A stretch of 64,000 nucleotides of DNA from Saccopteryx bilineata (GCF_036850765.1 NC_089491.1:130998266-131062265); one strand, 5' to 3'. Counted from the first letter of the stretch, positions 35,186-46,897 are shown. Numbers and translations: made by a program. Notes: generated by a model from the letters alone, not told the origin.

Positions 35186-36355
35186 ATATTTTTTCAAAAA
35201 AGAATAAAAATTTTTGTCTTCACATTTTTTTAGAGGGAAGGTATCTAGATGATTCTACATGAGCATAATTAAAGAATTATGGCAGAATAACATTATACTT
35301 TTATACAATGTAATTTCACAGTTCTTTTCTAGATTTAATTGGGTTTCAATTGGTTTCATCCACCTACCTCCTTTGTGGAAGCAGCATCATGAATGAATAA
35401 TAAAGCGTCCTTGAGTTTGGATGGGGTCAGTAAGAAAATCACTTTTTTTTGGTATAAATGTTTATTTACCCTTTCACTTGGAATGAGCCAAAGTACTCCT
35501 GTGCAGTAATTTTCAGTTGCTTGAGATGGGTTGGGTAGTGCAGAATTTGGGCTGGCCAAATCTCTTTATTAAGTTGACCCCTAGAGAGAGGAGGGAATTG
35601 AGAAGGTGAAGTGTCCTTTGCTCCAGCATATCTGGAAGGCCTGCTGATAGCAATCTCTTAGAGATCAAGGCACTGATGATTGCCATGAATTTGGTCTTAG
35701 GTTGCTTTTCATCCTACTTCTCAATTACGGCTGAACTGCAGCTGTCAAGAGGCAGAATTAGGAATTCCACCAGGAATTGATTGATGTTATAAGAGCCATA
35801 TTTGGGAAAGCTTCTTGGAGACTCATGAAATAAAGTGGGTATATATCTGGAAGAGTATCATTAGAAGAATCTTATAAACTTAACTTTTCTCCTGTGAACT
35901 CATAGAACATAGAAATTATTTCTTGAATGTGAAGAGTCTTCAGCATTTCACAGCTCGATGGTGAGAATTTACTTTAGCAAGTTAGATTTATCCATTGCAG
36001 ACTCCTACTCAAAATTAAAGGCCTCTCATGTGAAACTGAAGTGAATTTGGTTTTCAACAATGATTCTGACTTATCACCAGAGGGGCCCTGGTTGTGTTGG
36101 CTATGGAAATCTTTAGATATTTCAGAAACTTTCTTATCACAACCTTCTCTTTGGTCTATTTTATTCCCTTCTTTCCATTGAAACAAAATCTTGTTCAGGT
36201 TGGTCTCTCTTTATGCTTATGGTCGCAAGATAATTAAAACATATTTTGCCCATACCTTTCTTTAGTTGGCTACTATATTACTCAGAGATAGATCATTTCC
36301 ATAGTAAATATTTAATTTTATTCCAGGAATTTTGAAAACAAGGTATTTTTCATTT
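35186..36355. other. unassigned sequence
   Basis: No repeat or gene recognised. Confidence 0.4.
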
Positions 36356-36371
36356 TCAAGGATAACCTTTT

Positions 36372-36715
36372 TCTTTCTTTTTTTTTTACAGGGACAGAGA
36401 GAGAGGGATAGATAGGGACAGACAGACAGGAATGGAGAGAAATGAGAAGCATCAGTCATCAGTTTTTCGTTGTGACACCTTAGTTGTTCATTGATTGCGT
36501 TCTCATATGTGCCTTGACCGCGGGCCTTCAGCAGACCGAGTTAACCCCCTGCTTGAGCCAGTGACCTTGGGTCCAAGCTGGTGAGCTTTTTTTTTTTTTT
36601 TTTTTGCTCAAGCCAGATGAGCCCACGCTCAAGCTGGTGACCTCAGGGTCTTGAACCTGGGTCCTTCCACATCCCAGTCCGATGCTCTATCCACTGTGCC
36701 ACCGCCTGGTCAAGC
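36372..36715 (-). mobile_element. SINE-C copy with internal T run
   Basis: Perfect 16-bp TSD TCAAGGATAACCTTTT at 36356-36371 and 36716-36731. Inside the body, where other copies read GAGCTTTGCTCAAACC, this one has about 20 T (36587-36605). Confidence 0.94.
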
Positions 36716-36731
36716 TCAAGGATAACCTTTT

Positions 36732-38205
36732 AACCCTATGGTTTTATATGCAATAATATATGTTCATTTCTATTTAGGTCTGGGTTTGGTTAAATGTACA
36801 TTATTTTAGTCCTCTTTTTAAATGAATCTCTAATGAGTTTTCACTCTGTTGAATGTGTTCTCTATATTTTTGTGGTTGGTATGGTCACTAAATGCAGAGT
36901 AAGACCTCAGCTGCAAGTACTTCTGTTAAATCACATCTCAACATTATTTTCATAATTATACAAAATTTTTCTTTACCTTAGTCTAATCCCTAAATATAGA
37001 TTTTAATTCCCTGACACACTTTGTTTTCTGTGCTCATGTATATCAATTTGTTTGGTTTCTGTGTACTGAATGATTTATATGGCTGCTTAAACAATATGAT
37101 CATAAAAAGTCAAACAATGTCACGAGGAAAATGCATAAAACTATAGTTACCCTGCTTTTTACTGTGTTATTGATTTAATAGTAATCTCATTAACTGTGCT
37201 ACTTTCCAAAATGACCACAAACACTACTTCGTATTGCTAAGCAGAGAAACTGTCCTTTGGAAATGAGCACAGATAATTTTCAGAAAAGACACAGTCTTGT
37301 AAAGCATGTTTTAGTTAGAAGCTACAGCAAATATAAACTGCAAATGACTCAATAAAATATAAAAAGAAGGCATTTGCAAAATAACTTCTGTAATGCACTT
37401 AGAGAAGAGCCATATGACATTCCCTTTTGCTGTTGTAATGGTATACTATTTGGTAGACCAGCTGGCCAGCCAGACCTTAACGACTTCATTTCCTGTTTTG
37501 CAATTATAGGACTACAGATTAATGCATCTCCAGTGTTGAGCAATGACATTTCGGATCATTTAACTAACTCCGTTGTACAGGTTACCTTTCTTTATCAGCA
37601 CCATAAAAACGAGACTGACGGCAGCGTTTATAGTAACTGCAAAGAGTAGCCTAATAAACTGGTGAGTCATGAACTCATTCTTTCCTGTGGCCCAGCATTT
37701 CCAGCAAAGCTGAAAGGTTAGAGAAAAATGAGCCATACATTCTGTAATAGACAAAGAAATGTGGTGACAGGTTAACTCTGACAATATTAAAGCTAGAATG
37801 AGAAATTATTTATTCACCATATTTTAAAAGAAATCCACTACATAATAACGAGGCTCAAATTTATATAATCAGAGAGAATTGTGATATGCATCTGTAAAAT
37901 ATAGTAAAATACGTCAGGAGCCATAAAAATTTGTAGAAATTTTTCTCTTAGAAAATTGCATCAGAGGCAGTTTATTTTAAAGTATCCTTGTATAGTATTT
38001 TAATAATTTAAGAAACATGATTTTAGTTTATTAAGTTAAACTTTTTGTGTTGTGACTATACTAACACTTGATGAATGAGTAATATGTATATGCTTCTGTG
38101 CTCTGCCATTGATATGTAAAGCCTTCTTCTTTTGTTTTCAGGGTTTAAATTGTTGGGTTGCATAGTATAGAGAAATAACTGCATACTCAATAAATTCTTC
38201 CTGAT
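36732..38205. other. unassigned sequence, includes unique-looking block
   Basis: The block about 37370-37800 has no repeat match that I recognise. It carries overlapping frames of 91 codons (plus, 37374-37649) and 66-74 codons (minus). None has a domain or good splice context. It could be conserved noncoding DNA. Confidence 0.4.
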
Positions 38206-38217
38206 GGAATAATGTTC

Positions 38218-38330
38218 TCTTCTTTTTCTTCTTTCTTTCTTCTTTCTCCTCCCTTCCTTCCTTGCTCCATCCTTCCCTCCCTCCTTTTGTCCTTCCCGCC
38301 GTCCCTTTCTCCCTCCCTTCTTTTCTTTTC
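38218..38330. repeat. pyrimidine-rich tract
   Basis: CTTTCTTTCTTCTTTCTCC, CCTTCCTTCCTT and CCCTCCCTCC units. It is probably the degenerate A-tail (read as T) of the outer SINE-C on its right. Confidence 0.85.
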
Positions 38331-38717
38331 AAAAATTTTTTGACAGAAACAGTGAGAGAGTCAGAGGGACAGATAGGGACAGACAGGAAGGGAGAGAGAT
38401 GAGAAGCATCAACTCTTCATCACAGCACCTTAGTTGTTCACTGATTGCTTTCCCACATGTGCCTTTATGGGGGTAGGGGGTGGCTACAGCAGAGCCAGTG
38501 ACCTTGGGCTCAAGCCAGCAATCTTGGGCTTCAAGCCAGAGACCTTTGGGCTCAAGCCAGGGACCACGGGGTCATGTCTATGATCCAAACTCAAGCCAGT
38601 GACCCCGCGCTCAAACCAGATAAGCCCACCGTCAAGCTGACAACCTCAGGGTTTCAAACTTGGGTCCTCCGCGTCCCAGTCCAATACTCTATCCACTGCG
38701 CCACTGCCTGGTTAGGC
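38331..38717 (-). mobile_element. SINE-C copy, inner member of a nested pair
   Basis: Complete from GA-rich tail side to head (reverse complement of CCTAACCAGGCAGTGGCGCAG). The module array is long, with at least six units such as AGCCAGTGACCTTGGGCTCA. It abuts the TTTCC array, that is, it sits in the tail of the next SINE-C. Confidence 0.85.
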
Positions 38718-38822
38718 TCTTTCCTTTCCTTTCCTTTCCTTTCCTTTCCTTTCCTTTCCTTTCCTTTCCTTTCCTTTCCTTTCCTTTCCTTTCCTTTCCT
38801 TCTTTCTTTCTTTCTTTCTTTC
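38718..38822. repeat. (TTTCC)n(TTCT)n microsatellite
   Basis: About 16 near-perfect TTTCC units to 38800 followed by TTCT units. Leu-Ser-Phe-Pro frames through it are artefacts. Confidence 0.96.
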
Positions 38823-38849
38823 TCTTGTTCTCTCGTTCTCTCCTTTCTT

Positions 38850-39180
38850 TTGGGAGAGAGAGGAAGAGAGACAGGATGGAAGAGAGACGAGAAGCATCCA
38901 CTTGTAGTTGTGTCACTTTAGTTGTTCATTAATTGCTTCTCATACATCCCTTGATAAGGGGGATGGTGCTCAATATGAGCCAGTGTCCCTTTGTTCAGGC
39001 CAGTGACCTTTGGGTTCAAGCCAGAGACTGTGGGATCATGCTGATGATCCTACACTCAAGCCAGCAAGGCTATGTTCAAGCTGGATGAGCCCAAGCTCAA
39101 GCTGGTGACCTGGGACTTTCAAACATGAACCATCAGTATCCCAGGTTGATGCTCTAGCCACTGTGCTACCACTGGTCAGG
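38850..39180 (-). mobile_element. SINE-C copy, outer member of a nested pair
   Basis: Minus-strand element ending with the reverse complement of CCTGACCAGTGGTAGCACAG. Taking both elements as one unit, the flanks GGAATAATGTTCTCT (38206-38220) and GGATAATGCTTTCT (39183-39196) look like a worn TSD, as expected if the inner copy inserted into the outer copy's tail. Confidence 0.85.
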
Positions 39181-39196
39181 CAGGATAATGCTTTCT

Positions 39197-40229
39197 AAGG
39201 AATTCAGACTCAAGATCCCTTTTTTTGAGAGTTAAATGGTTAAAGTAGAATGTAAATCTACTTTTTTCCTTCTTTGTTCTAGAAGAAAGTATACTGCCAA
39301 ACATTTTTTCTAGGGAATAAGATCTTATCATGGTTGGAAGTAGTTATATTCACAAATGACATTAACTGTGGTTTTTTGATGTGTCACCTCCAAATGTGGT
39401 CATCATCATGTAGTCTCAGTGACAAGATCCATTCTACAACTTTAAATGTACATCTTATTACTGGATTATATCACCATGAATGAATATCTTAGAATAAATC
39501 CTGGAATTATCTTGTGACTATTACATTGCTTTGTGAGGGGTTGAGTGGGAAGTGTTCAAAGCATTATTTTGCCAAATTTTAACATTTATGTAATTTTTTA
39601 ACTTTGTTTAGGTATTTCTTCCTTATAATGTGACAAGAGGCTCAAAAAAAAAAAAAAAGAAAGAAAAGGAAAGGAAAAAGAAAGTGGCTCTTTCTTGATT
39701 TCTGAGAGGCTTTGAGGATAAATACAAAGAAAGAAAAGTTTGATGACCTAAATGATTTTCCCTTAAAGATAATAGTATGTTTTTTAGAGGTGTCAAGTAA
39801 GATTTAAGGAAAGAGTCTTACACAGCAATTAGGGAGGAGAAGTAGGAACTAAAAATATATAAACTGTAGAAAAGAAAAGGAAAGAAACAAGGGAAAGGAC
39901 TAAAGATATTACACTATAAGCACTGGCTAGCCATGATTTCAAGAAGAGTCATTCATCTTTTGATCATCCAAGTATTGAGTGGGACACACCTACATATTTA
40001 TTCTCTCCCATTTAACCTGGGAATTCTCTCTTTCAACAAATCATGGATGCATTTACTGTTTGGACCTTAAACAGTGTTGGGATTCTCAAGTTTAACATCA
40101 AGAAGCTATTTTTCTTCTTGTAAACTGCTTCATCAAACATCCAAATTCTAAGTTGAAAGTGGTGATATGTTTCTCAGAAGTACTTTCTCCCATCATGCCT
40201 TCAGTGTTTATTTTCCTTTTCATGACTTG
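39197..40229. other. unassigned sequence with A-rich tract
   Basis: A15 plus AAAGG/AAAGA units at 39643-39690. No gene recognised. Confidence 0.45.
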
Positions 40230-40239
40230 CTATTTATTT

Positions 40240-40637
40240 ATTTATTTATTTATTGTATTTTTCTGAAGCTGGAAACAGGGAGAGACAGTCAGACAGACTC
40301 CCGCATGCGCCCCACCGGGATCCACCCGGCACGCCCACCAGGGGTGACGCTCTGCCCACCAGGGGGCGATGCCCTGCCCCTCCGGGGCGTCACTCTGCCG
40401 CAACCAGAGCCACTCTAGCGCCTGGGGCAGAGGCCAAGGAGCCATCCCCAGCGCCCGGGCCATCTTTGCTCCAATGGAGCCTTGGCTGCGGGAGGGGAAG
40501 AGAGAGACAGAGAGGAAGGAGGGGGGAGGGTGGAGAAGCAAATGGGCGCCTCTCCTATGTGCCCTGGCCGGGAATCGAACCCAGGTCCCCCGCACGCCAG
40601 GCCGACGCTCTACCGCTGAGCCAACCGGCCAGGGCCC
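40240..40637 (-). mobile_element. SINE-A copy, duplicated-block subtype
   Basis: Complete copy with TSD CTATTTATTT (40230-40239 and 40638-40647). The segment CTCTGCCCACCAGGGG occurs in two tandem versions (40349-40375), as in the copy at 47513, while other SINE-A copies have one. Confidence 0.93.
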
Positions 40638-40647
40638 CTATTTATTT

Positions 40648-42028
40648 TTATGTCCACCTTCACCACGGTATTTTGCTGCTTGGAAATCTGTGTCTAGCCC
40701 TATACATGCTAGCAGTCCTAGGCTCAGATCCTTATTTCCCCCGATGGAACCAGCTCTGATATCTCCCTCGATCTGCAACACTAAATATACAGTAAGTTCT
40801 CAAAGCATGGTCCCTGGACTAAGAGCATCAGCATCACCTAGGAACTTGCTAAAAATGCAAATTTTTGGTCCTAAGAATTTGGGAATTTCTTATTCCTTAG
40901 AATAAGAAACTGGGCATGGGTCCCAGAAGTCTGTCTTTTAATAGATTAAAGTCCTCCAGTGATTCTAATGCATGATAAAAGTAAATATTTATGTTTTAAT
41001 AAAGGGTAATATCTTCACCCAAAGAAATGCATTTTTTTTTTGTTGGTAGTGGAATTCAGAATATCAAAGACAAGGGAAGTTATTCTACTGTCTTCAGATT
41101 ATAGTATTAAATAACTCCACCTCTGCATAAAATGGATGATGCTTTCGGTCCACATGCTAAAATAAATCATCTAAAGCCACAACAAATCAGATGATAGGCA
41201 AGTGAGAGTGAATACAGTTGCATAGAACTAGGTTGAAAAACGTTTGATTTCAGTTTGTTGAGGTAGAAAAAAGATTGAATGGAAATTTGCCACTCTTTTT
41301 GCAAGCATGGGCAAGCTTTGTTCTTTTTTTGTTGTATCTTTTTGCATTTGACCTTGAATGATTATAAGAATGGTTACAAAGCCTCTAAAAATTAAAGCTC
41401 ATTTTACTACAAAGAAATATTTATGCCAGAGCTTTAATGTTGAACTTAAATTGAACTAGATTTCAGACTGCATACTGTTATTAACTTTCTTAGTGGATTT
41501 TATGTAAATGAAATAATTTTGTCCCTTGATTTCTCTCTCAGCTGTAGATATTTTCAACCTATGATTGTATGGGGATAGAGATTGTAAATAAAAGCCATTG
41601 GAAAATGTTTTTTATAATACTTTACTCTTTCTAAGATATGATCATGATATTGGAGTGCACATCATACTGATATAACTAACGTATATTTTCTCTTTTGTGT
41701 TTTTTCACTGTTACCACTATCAACTGAAGTTAGATAACTTGAGAAAACTAAAGGGTTGTATAAATTATATACTCATCAATCTATCATTGTGATTGAGTTT
41801 AGGCACTATTTTCAGCCCCAGTTGTGTATTGCAATGATACGTAGATTAAAAATGTGTAAATGCCTAATCTTGTCAATAAGAACAAAATATATAAGCAACC
41901 CCAATGATTTTTTGGGGGGAACCAATTCCCCTCTCCTTTTTGTGTGAGAACATATGGCTGGCACCTAGTAGTAGGCTTATGGATTGAATAATTGAATAAC
42001 ATTAAAATAAAAGCAAATTAAACAGGAA
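40648..42028. other. unassigned sequence
   Basis: Piece near 40795-40985 (TCTCAAAGCATGGTCCCTGG, CTAGGAACTTGCTAAAAATG, TCTAATGCATGATAAAAGTA) resembles an ancient MER5-type hAT element. Otherwise nothing recognised. Confidence 0.45.
40793..40985. mobile_element. MER5A-like hAT fragment
   Basis: GTGGTCCCTGGACTAAGAGC-type text, ATCAGCATCACCTAGGAACT, GCAAATTTTTGGTCCTA, and GTGATTCTAATGCA follow the MER5A order with one internal duplication of AAGAATTTGGGAA-like sequence. Confidence 0.7.
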
Positions 42029-42041
42029 GAATTTAATCTTT

Positions 42042-42416
42042 TCTTTCTTTTAGTGAGAGAGAGAGAGAAAGAGAGAGCGAGAGAGGAGACAGAAACAGAC
42101 AGACAGAAAGGGAGAGAGACAAGAAGCATCAACTCATAGTTGCAGCTCCTTAGTTGTTCATTGATTGCTTTCTCATATGTGCCTTGATGGGGGCGGGGGG
42201 AGGGCTCCAACTGCACCAGTGACCCCTTGCTCAAGCCAGCGACCTTAGGCTCAAGCCAGCAACCATGGGGCCATGTCTATGATCCCACGCTCAAGCTGGT
42301 GACCCCGTGCTCAAGCTGATGAGCCTGTGCTCAAACTGGCGACCTCAGGGTTTTGAACCTGCGTCCTTAGCATCTCAGATTGATGTTCTATCCATTGCAC
42401 ACTGCCTGGTCAAGCA
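42042..42416 (-). mobile_element. SINE-C copy
   Basis: GA-rich tail side, then long module array and head. TSD GAATTTAATCTTT (42029-42041) and GGATTTAATCTTT (42417-42429), one mismatch. Confidence 0.9.
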
Positions 42417-42545
42417 GGATTTAATCTTTAGTTAGGGATGTGAGTGACATATAGCTCTTAGAAGAAGTGTTGGAGGGAGGAGAAAAAAATCACCATGTAA
42501 GTGACCAAGTATATGAGGATCTATGAGGTTTTCACATAGACCTTA

Positions 42546-43938
42546 TGTAAAGCCAGTAGCCAGGGCCACCATCACAGCAGCCTGGCCCATGCAGGTTCGC
42601 ATTGGATTCGGACAGTTGGCAAAGAAACAGCAGAGCCAAAAGCTGGTGGGCCATCATTTTAATCCTAGCTTGCACCTGGCGGGCAAGTATAATAGAAACA
42701 CACACTGGGCTCCAAAACCCACTCACATTCAGTGCTCACAAAGCTACTGACTTATCCGAGTTTCCTAGAATCAAAGGTTTCTAGCTCACCAGACTTATTC
42801 ACCTCTGTTCCCTATCTCCTTCTGTTGGGCAGATAAAATGTATTATGCTCACTTTGTTGAAGTGGCGCTGCCCACGTGGAGGCTGTTGCCCAGGTGAGAT
42901 TAATGTGTGTCTCTGTGGGCAGGCAGAATCCCTGTAGCCTGGGGCTTGGTTTTGGGACTAAGCCTTTCCCACCAGTTTTGATGTGGGGTGGTACAATCCA
43001 ATCATGCCTCAGAGAAGTGACATTGTATTAGAGACTTCTCTATTTTGTATATTGGATTAAGGGTTTGGATTTCTACACTATAAAATGGGGACGGAGCGGG
43101 AGCTTGCTCTCTTGGTTCCTGTGATGATTAGCATGAGAGAGCAGCGGAAAGAGGCCATGTGGCCAGGAGAAGCAGCCAAGATGGCGGAGTACTGAGTGAG
43201 ATGCCAGTTTGTGTAGTTTGTGTAGAGAGAAGGAAGGAGATGGGGAACAGAGGTGAATGAGGCTGGTGAGCTAGAAACCTTTGATTCTAGGAAACGTGGA
43301 TAAGTCAGTAGCTTTGTGAGCACTGAATGTGAGTGGGTTTTGGAGCCCGGTGTGTATTTTTACTTGCCCGCCGGGTGCAAGCTAGAATTAAAGAAAATGG
43401 CCTATCAGTTTTTGGCTCCGTTGTTTCTTTACCGACTGTCCGAATCCAATGTGAACCTGCGTGGACCAGGCAGCTGTGATGGTGGCCCTGGCTTCTGGCT
43501 TTACACATTCCTTCTCCCTGCACAAACTCTGCACAAACTGGCTTCTCACTCAACACTCCACCATCTTGGCTGCTTCTCCTGGCCTCTTCCACGTGGCCTT
43601 TCTCTGCTCTCTGCTCTCTAATGCTAATCTCAGGAACCAAGCGAGCAAGCTCCCGTTCTGTCCCCATTTTATAGTGCAGAAATCAAAACCTTTAATCCAA
43701 TATACAAAATAGGGAAGTCTCTAATACAAAGTTACTTATCTGGGGCATGATGGGATTGTACCACCCCACATCAAAAAGGGTGGGAAAGGCTTAATCCCCT
43801 AACCAAGCCCCAGGCTACAAGGATTCTGCCTACCCACAGCCAGCCCCCACCACACATTAATATCACCTGGGTGACGGCCTCCACGTGGGCAGCACCATCT
43901 TTAACAAAGTGAGCATAATATATTTTATCTGCCCAACA
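42546..43938 (-). mobile_element. solo LTR (outer), interrupted by a second LTR
   Basis: Two blocks, 42546-42822 and 43511-43938, read on the minus strand as one ~705-bp LTR starting TGTTGGGCAGATAAAATATA and ending CTTTACA. Perfect 5-bp TSD CCTTA at 42541-42545 and 43939-43943. A TATA box is present (CACTATAAAATGGGG, antisense near 43662-43676). With no internal region it is a solo LTR left by recombination between the two LTRs of an endogenous retrovirus-like element. It has no coding content. A 5-bp TSD fits class I or class III elements better than class II (usually 6 bp). Confidence 0.88.
42823..43505 (+). mobile_element. solo LTR (inner), same family, opposite orientation
   Basis: A 683-bp LTR with TG...CA ends: TGTTGGGCAGATAAAATGTA to CTTTACA. 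U3-like part, TATA box ACTATAAAATGGGGACGG at 43078-43095, and an AATTAAAG motif near 43386 that may serve as a weak polyadenylation signal. Flanks CCTTC (42818-42822) and CATTC (43506-43510) are a 5-bp TSD with one mismatch. It sits inside the outer LTR, so the outer one is older. Confidence 0.87.
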
Positions 43939-43944
43939 CCTTAC

Positions 43945-44765
43945 CAAATCAAATTTGATAGTTATTTGATTGCATTTTTATCTGCTTCTGAAAGGGTCTT
44001 CAGAATTTAGGAGTAGTTTAAGGAGCAGGAAAGAATGAGAAGAACACAAGTTTCCTAGACGCTGGCGAGGTAGTGACCATGGCTCTGTGATTGCCTTTAA
44101 TATCTCATGTGGAGCTTTAATCCAGCAGCTTCACATAAGGGTTCAAAGCTACCTACTAACATGTGGGTAACTGGTTTAAGTCTATGTCTGGTCTATCTTT
44201 GGCATAAATGATTCTTTTTTTAATCTAATATTTTCCTTCTAATTCTCTCAAAGCACGAGACAAATATTTATTGATCTTGCTAACATCTAAGAGGATACAA
44301 AAAGAAATGTATTTTGCAAATTGCTAGTGGGTGGATGGGTGTGCTAAGAAGAAATTTAATGATGTCTTGTACTTCCAGTCTTCAGTTCTCTCTACCCTGT
44401 GGTGTTATCTGTGTTATAACATAGTCACTGAATGATAAGAGTTTGACTTTCTAGTCAGAGAGATCTGGATCTGCATCCCAGATCAACCACCTGATTAACC
44501 TTGTGGCACTGGACATGTTAAACAACTGAACCTCAGTTTTAGAATTTCTCAGTTGTGCATAGATCATAGTCCAGAGTTGATGTTTTCAACTACTATGACA
44601 ACCCATCTCAATTAAAGCATTCTAATTTTACCTAGGATGTATTTGTTACTCTGTGGTCAAGCTCTTAGCTAGATTTTTTGGAAGTCCTGAAAGAGTTCAT
44701 TTAGTATTTATAGTTGATCACTTACATTTTATGTACTTTAGGGGTAAGCAACATCTGGAATTAAC
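43945..44765. other. unassigned with one MIR
   Basis: A MIR-like stretch lies at about 44425-44580; the rest has no recognised content. Confidence 0.45.
44425..44580 (+). mobile_element. MIR fragment
   Basis: GATAAGAGTTTGACTTTCTA, ATCTGGATCTGCATCCCAG, ACCTCAGTTTTAGAATTTCTC resemble MIR. Confidence 0.6.
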
Positions 44766-45920
44766 TTCTATTTATACAGTTTATTATTGTTTTTAAAGCC
44801 AACAGATTATTCCTGCTGGTACTCTTCTGATGTGACCTGGTCCAAATCTGCAGGGTGACATCTCTGGGGCCAGCCATTCCCTTCTGAGAGCCTCCTCTGG
44901 TGAAGTGGGCCCAGCTGGCCTCTGCTGGGCTCCCTGGGGTCCAGCCACTGCTGGCCCTCTCTTGTTCTCTCTGGGCTGTCCCCTCTGCCTGGCCCACTCC
45001 AGCTGCTTCCCATTCATTTCCTAGCTCCATTGCTTGCAGAGGGCTTGGGAATTCTTCTCAAGTCATCAGCATTCTTCACAGCTGGCCGATTTCCTGCCAA
45101 ATGGGAGTCTTCCTCTTGCAGCCCCCGCCTGCCTGCCGCCGAACTGCTTCTGGACGTGTGCATGGCAGCCAGGGCTGAGAGCATGTCACCCAACCTGAGA
45201 TGAATTCCTTCCCAAGACTGTAGGGAAGGCCCCAACTGCACCCTCATTCAGGGCCATGGAAATTCCCCTGCCCTTCTTCCCACCTCCAACCTGAGGGGAA
45301 GCCCCATCTAAACCAGTTTATCTATGTTCCTCTTCTGCTCTTCCTCCATTTCTCCAATGAGAGCCCCGAGGAAGGTCAGCAGAGCTTGGAATCAGCCAGC
45401 CAGGGTTAAATCATGGAAAACACCAGAGGTCCAGATAGGAAATAGGGGCCAAGAGTAGGTTCAGATAGTTGACAAAACAGGGTTGGCTGAACATTCATTC
45501 ACCCCTGTGGATCTCTGGAGCCGGCCCCTGCCTGACACAATTCTGGCCTCTGCGGGTGTCCTCCATTGGCCTCCCATGCACAGGGCCTGGAGGTCTAGCT
45601 CCTACCCTAGCTTCCTCTTTCCAGTAAAAGCAGGGTGTGGTGCAGCATTTTCCAGAGATGTTCTGTAGAACAGTAATCCCCTGAGATGCTCCTTGAGGCA
45701 AGGTTTCCATGGCTGAATAACACTGTACAATGCCGTGGGCTGTAGCATGCTCACGAAGGTTCAGAGTGCGCTCATACGTTACAAGCTCTTGAATGTCCTG
45801 CTTGACCCAGAGGTTCCAAAACTTATGGGACTACAGAATGCTTCTTTCAAGCAATATCTAGTGACAACCAGTGAAATTAATGTTCAGTGGACATACTGTT
45901 CCTCACATCTGCCAAGAACA
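44766..45920. other. GC-richer single-copy block, unassigned
   Basis: Several short overlapping frames on both strands (for example 44761-45030 minus, 44900-45178 plus, 45495-45710 minus), none with a known domain. CpG is not enriched, so it is not an island. It could be an exon of a noncoding transcript or simply GC-rich intergenic DNA. Confidence 0.4.
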
Positions 45921-45924
45921 CACC

Positions 45925-46325
45925 CACCTCAGGGCCTTTGCCCTTGCTGTTTCCTCCACCTGGAATGCTATTTCTGTGGATATTCACATGAAGCACTTTA
46001 TTCAGGTCTCTGCTCAGCAGCTCTCTTTCCTGACTATCCCACCTAAAAGAGCCTCCTCTTTAATCCCATTCCCTCACTTCACTTTCTATTTATCCCCTTA
46101 CCCAGCTTTATTATTTTTTATAATACTTATAACTCTTCACATTATAAATTGCATAATTGTTATTATATAAGAATTAATTTATTTTTGATAAGTCTATCAT
46201 ACTCAGCACAGAAGTTCCAGCAGGGCAGAGACATGGCCTTGCTGTCTGATGAGCCTTCAGCTCTGGGATGGTGCCCAGAGCAAAGCCCGCGCTCTACAGA
46301 TAATTGAGTGAACTAACGGATAAGT
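45925..46325 (+). mobile_element. L2 LINE 3' end
   Basis: CTCAGGGCCTTTGCCCTTGC, CACCTGGAATGCTATTTCTG, CAGGTCTCTGCTCAGCAG, and near the end GCAGGGCAGAGACATGGCCT with CTACAGATAATTGAGTGAAC. Confidence 0.85.
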
Positions 46326-46339
46326 GAAGAAGAGCAAGG

Positions 46340-46540
46340 GATCTCAACGCAGGAGACCTGGCACCAAACCCCACCTGTGCCTCTTTCTCTCTTGATGTGA
46401 CCTTGAACAAGTCATTTCATCACTTGGACCCTTGATTTATTTATATACAATGAGGAGAAAAATAATAGTTCTCCTGCCTGTCTTACAGAAACATGAGGAG
46501 GCTCAAATGGGAGCTCAACAATGACAGGGCTTCATAAACT
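46340..46540 (+). mobile_element. MIR SINE
   Basis: GATGTGACCTTGAACAAGTC, TTCATCACTTGGACCCTTGA, CTGCCTGTCTTACAGAAACA fit the MIR core and 3' half. Confidence 0.7.
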
Positions 46541-46553
46541 GTCAGAGGCTGTC

Positions 46554-46897
46554 TAAGGCTGTTCTGGCTGCTAGAACAAAAATACCAATGACTGGGTGGC
46601 TTATATAAACAACAGAAATTTATTTCTCACAGCTCTGGAGGCTGGAAACTCCAAGATCATAGTGCTGGCAGATTTGTTCTCTGGTAAGAGCCTGCTGCTT
46701 GGTTCATAGACAGCCATCTTTCTGCTATGTCCTCTCATGATGAAAGGGGCAAAGGAATTTTCTTGGTTTTTAAAAATAAGAATAATAATCCCATTATTGG
46801 GGATTCTGCCCTACTTCCAAATACCACTGCATTGGGGAATAGGTTTTAACATATGAATTCTGGGGTTACACAACCACTCAGACTGTAACAGAGGCTA
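46554..46897 (-). mobile_element. MaLR LTR (MLT1/MST type)
   Basis: On the plus strand: GGCTGCTAGAACAAAAATAC, GACTGGGTGGCTTATATAAA, CAGAAATTTATTTCTCACAG, GGTTCATAGACAGCCATCTT, AACATATGAATTCTGGGGTT. This is the antisense of an MLT1/MST LTR, an ancient nonautonomous ERVL-related family. Confidence 0.85.

Noticed and set aside
38718..38822. Regularly spaced repeats as a CRISPR-like array
   Set aside because: Simple TTTCC microsatellite with no spacers, in a mammalian genome.
40253..40905. 168- and 178-codon ORFs
   Set aside because: Translation of a SINE-A (duplicated-block subtype) plus unrelated flank; no start context or domain.
42546..43938. Large perfect palindrome as a hairpin RNA gene
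   Set aside because: Explained fully by two LTRs in opposite orientation, each with its own TSD.
44761..45247. Set of overlapping 68-92-codon ORFs in GC-richer DNA
   Set aside because: They conflict with each other on both strands, and none shows a domain or conserved motif.
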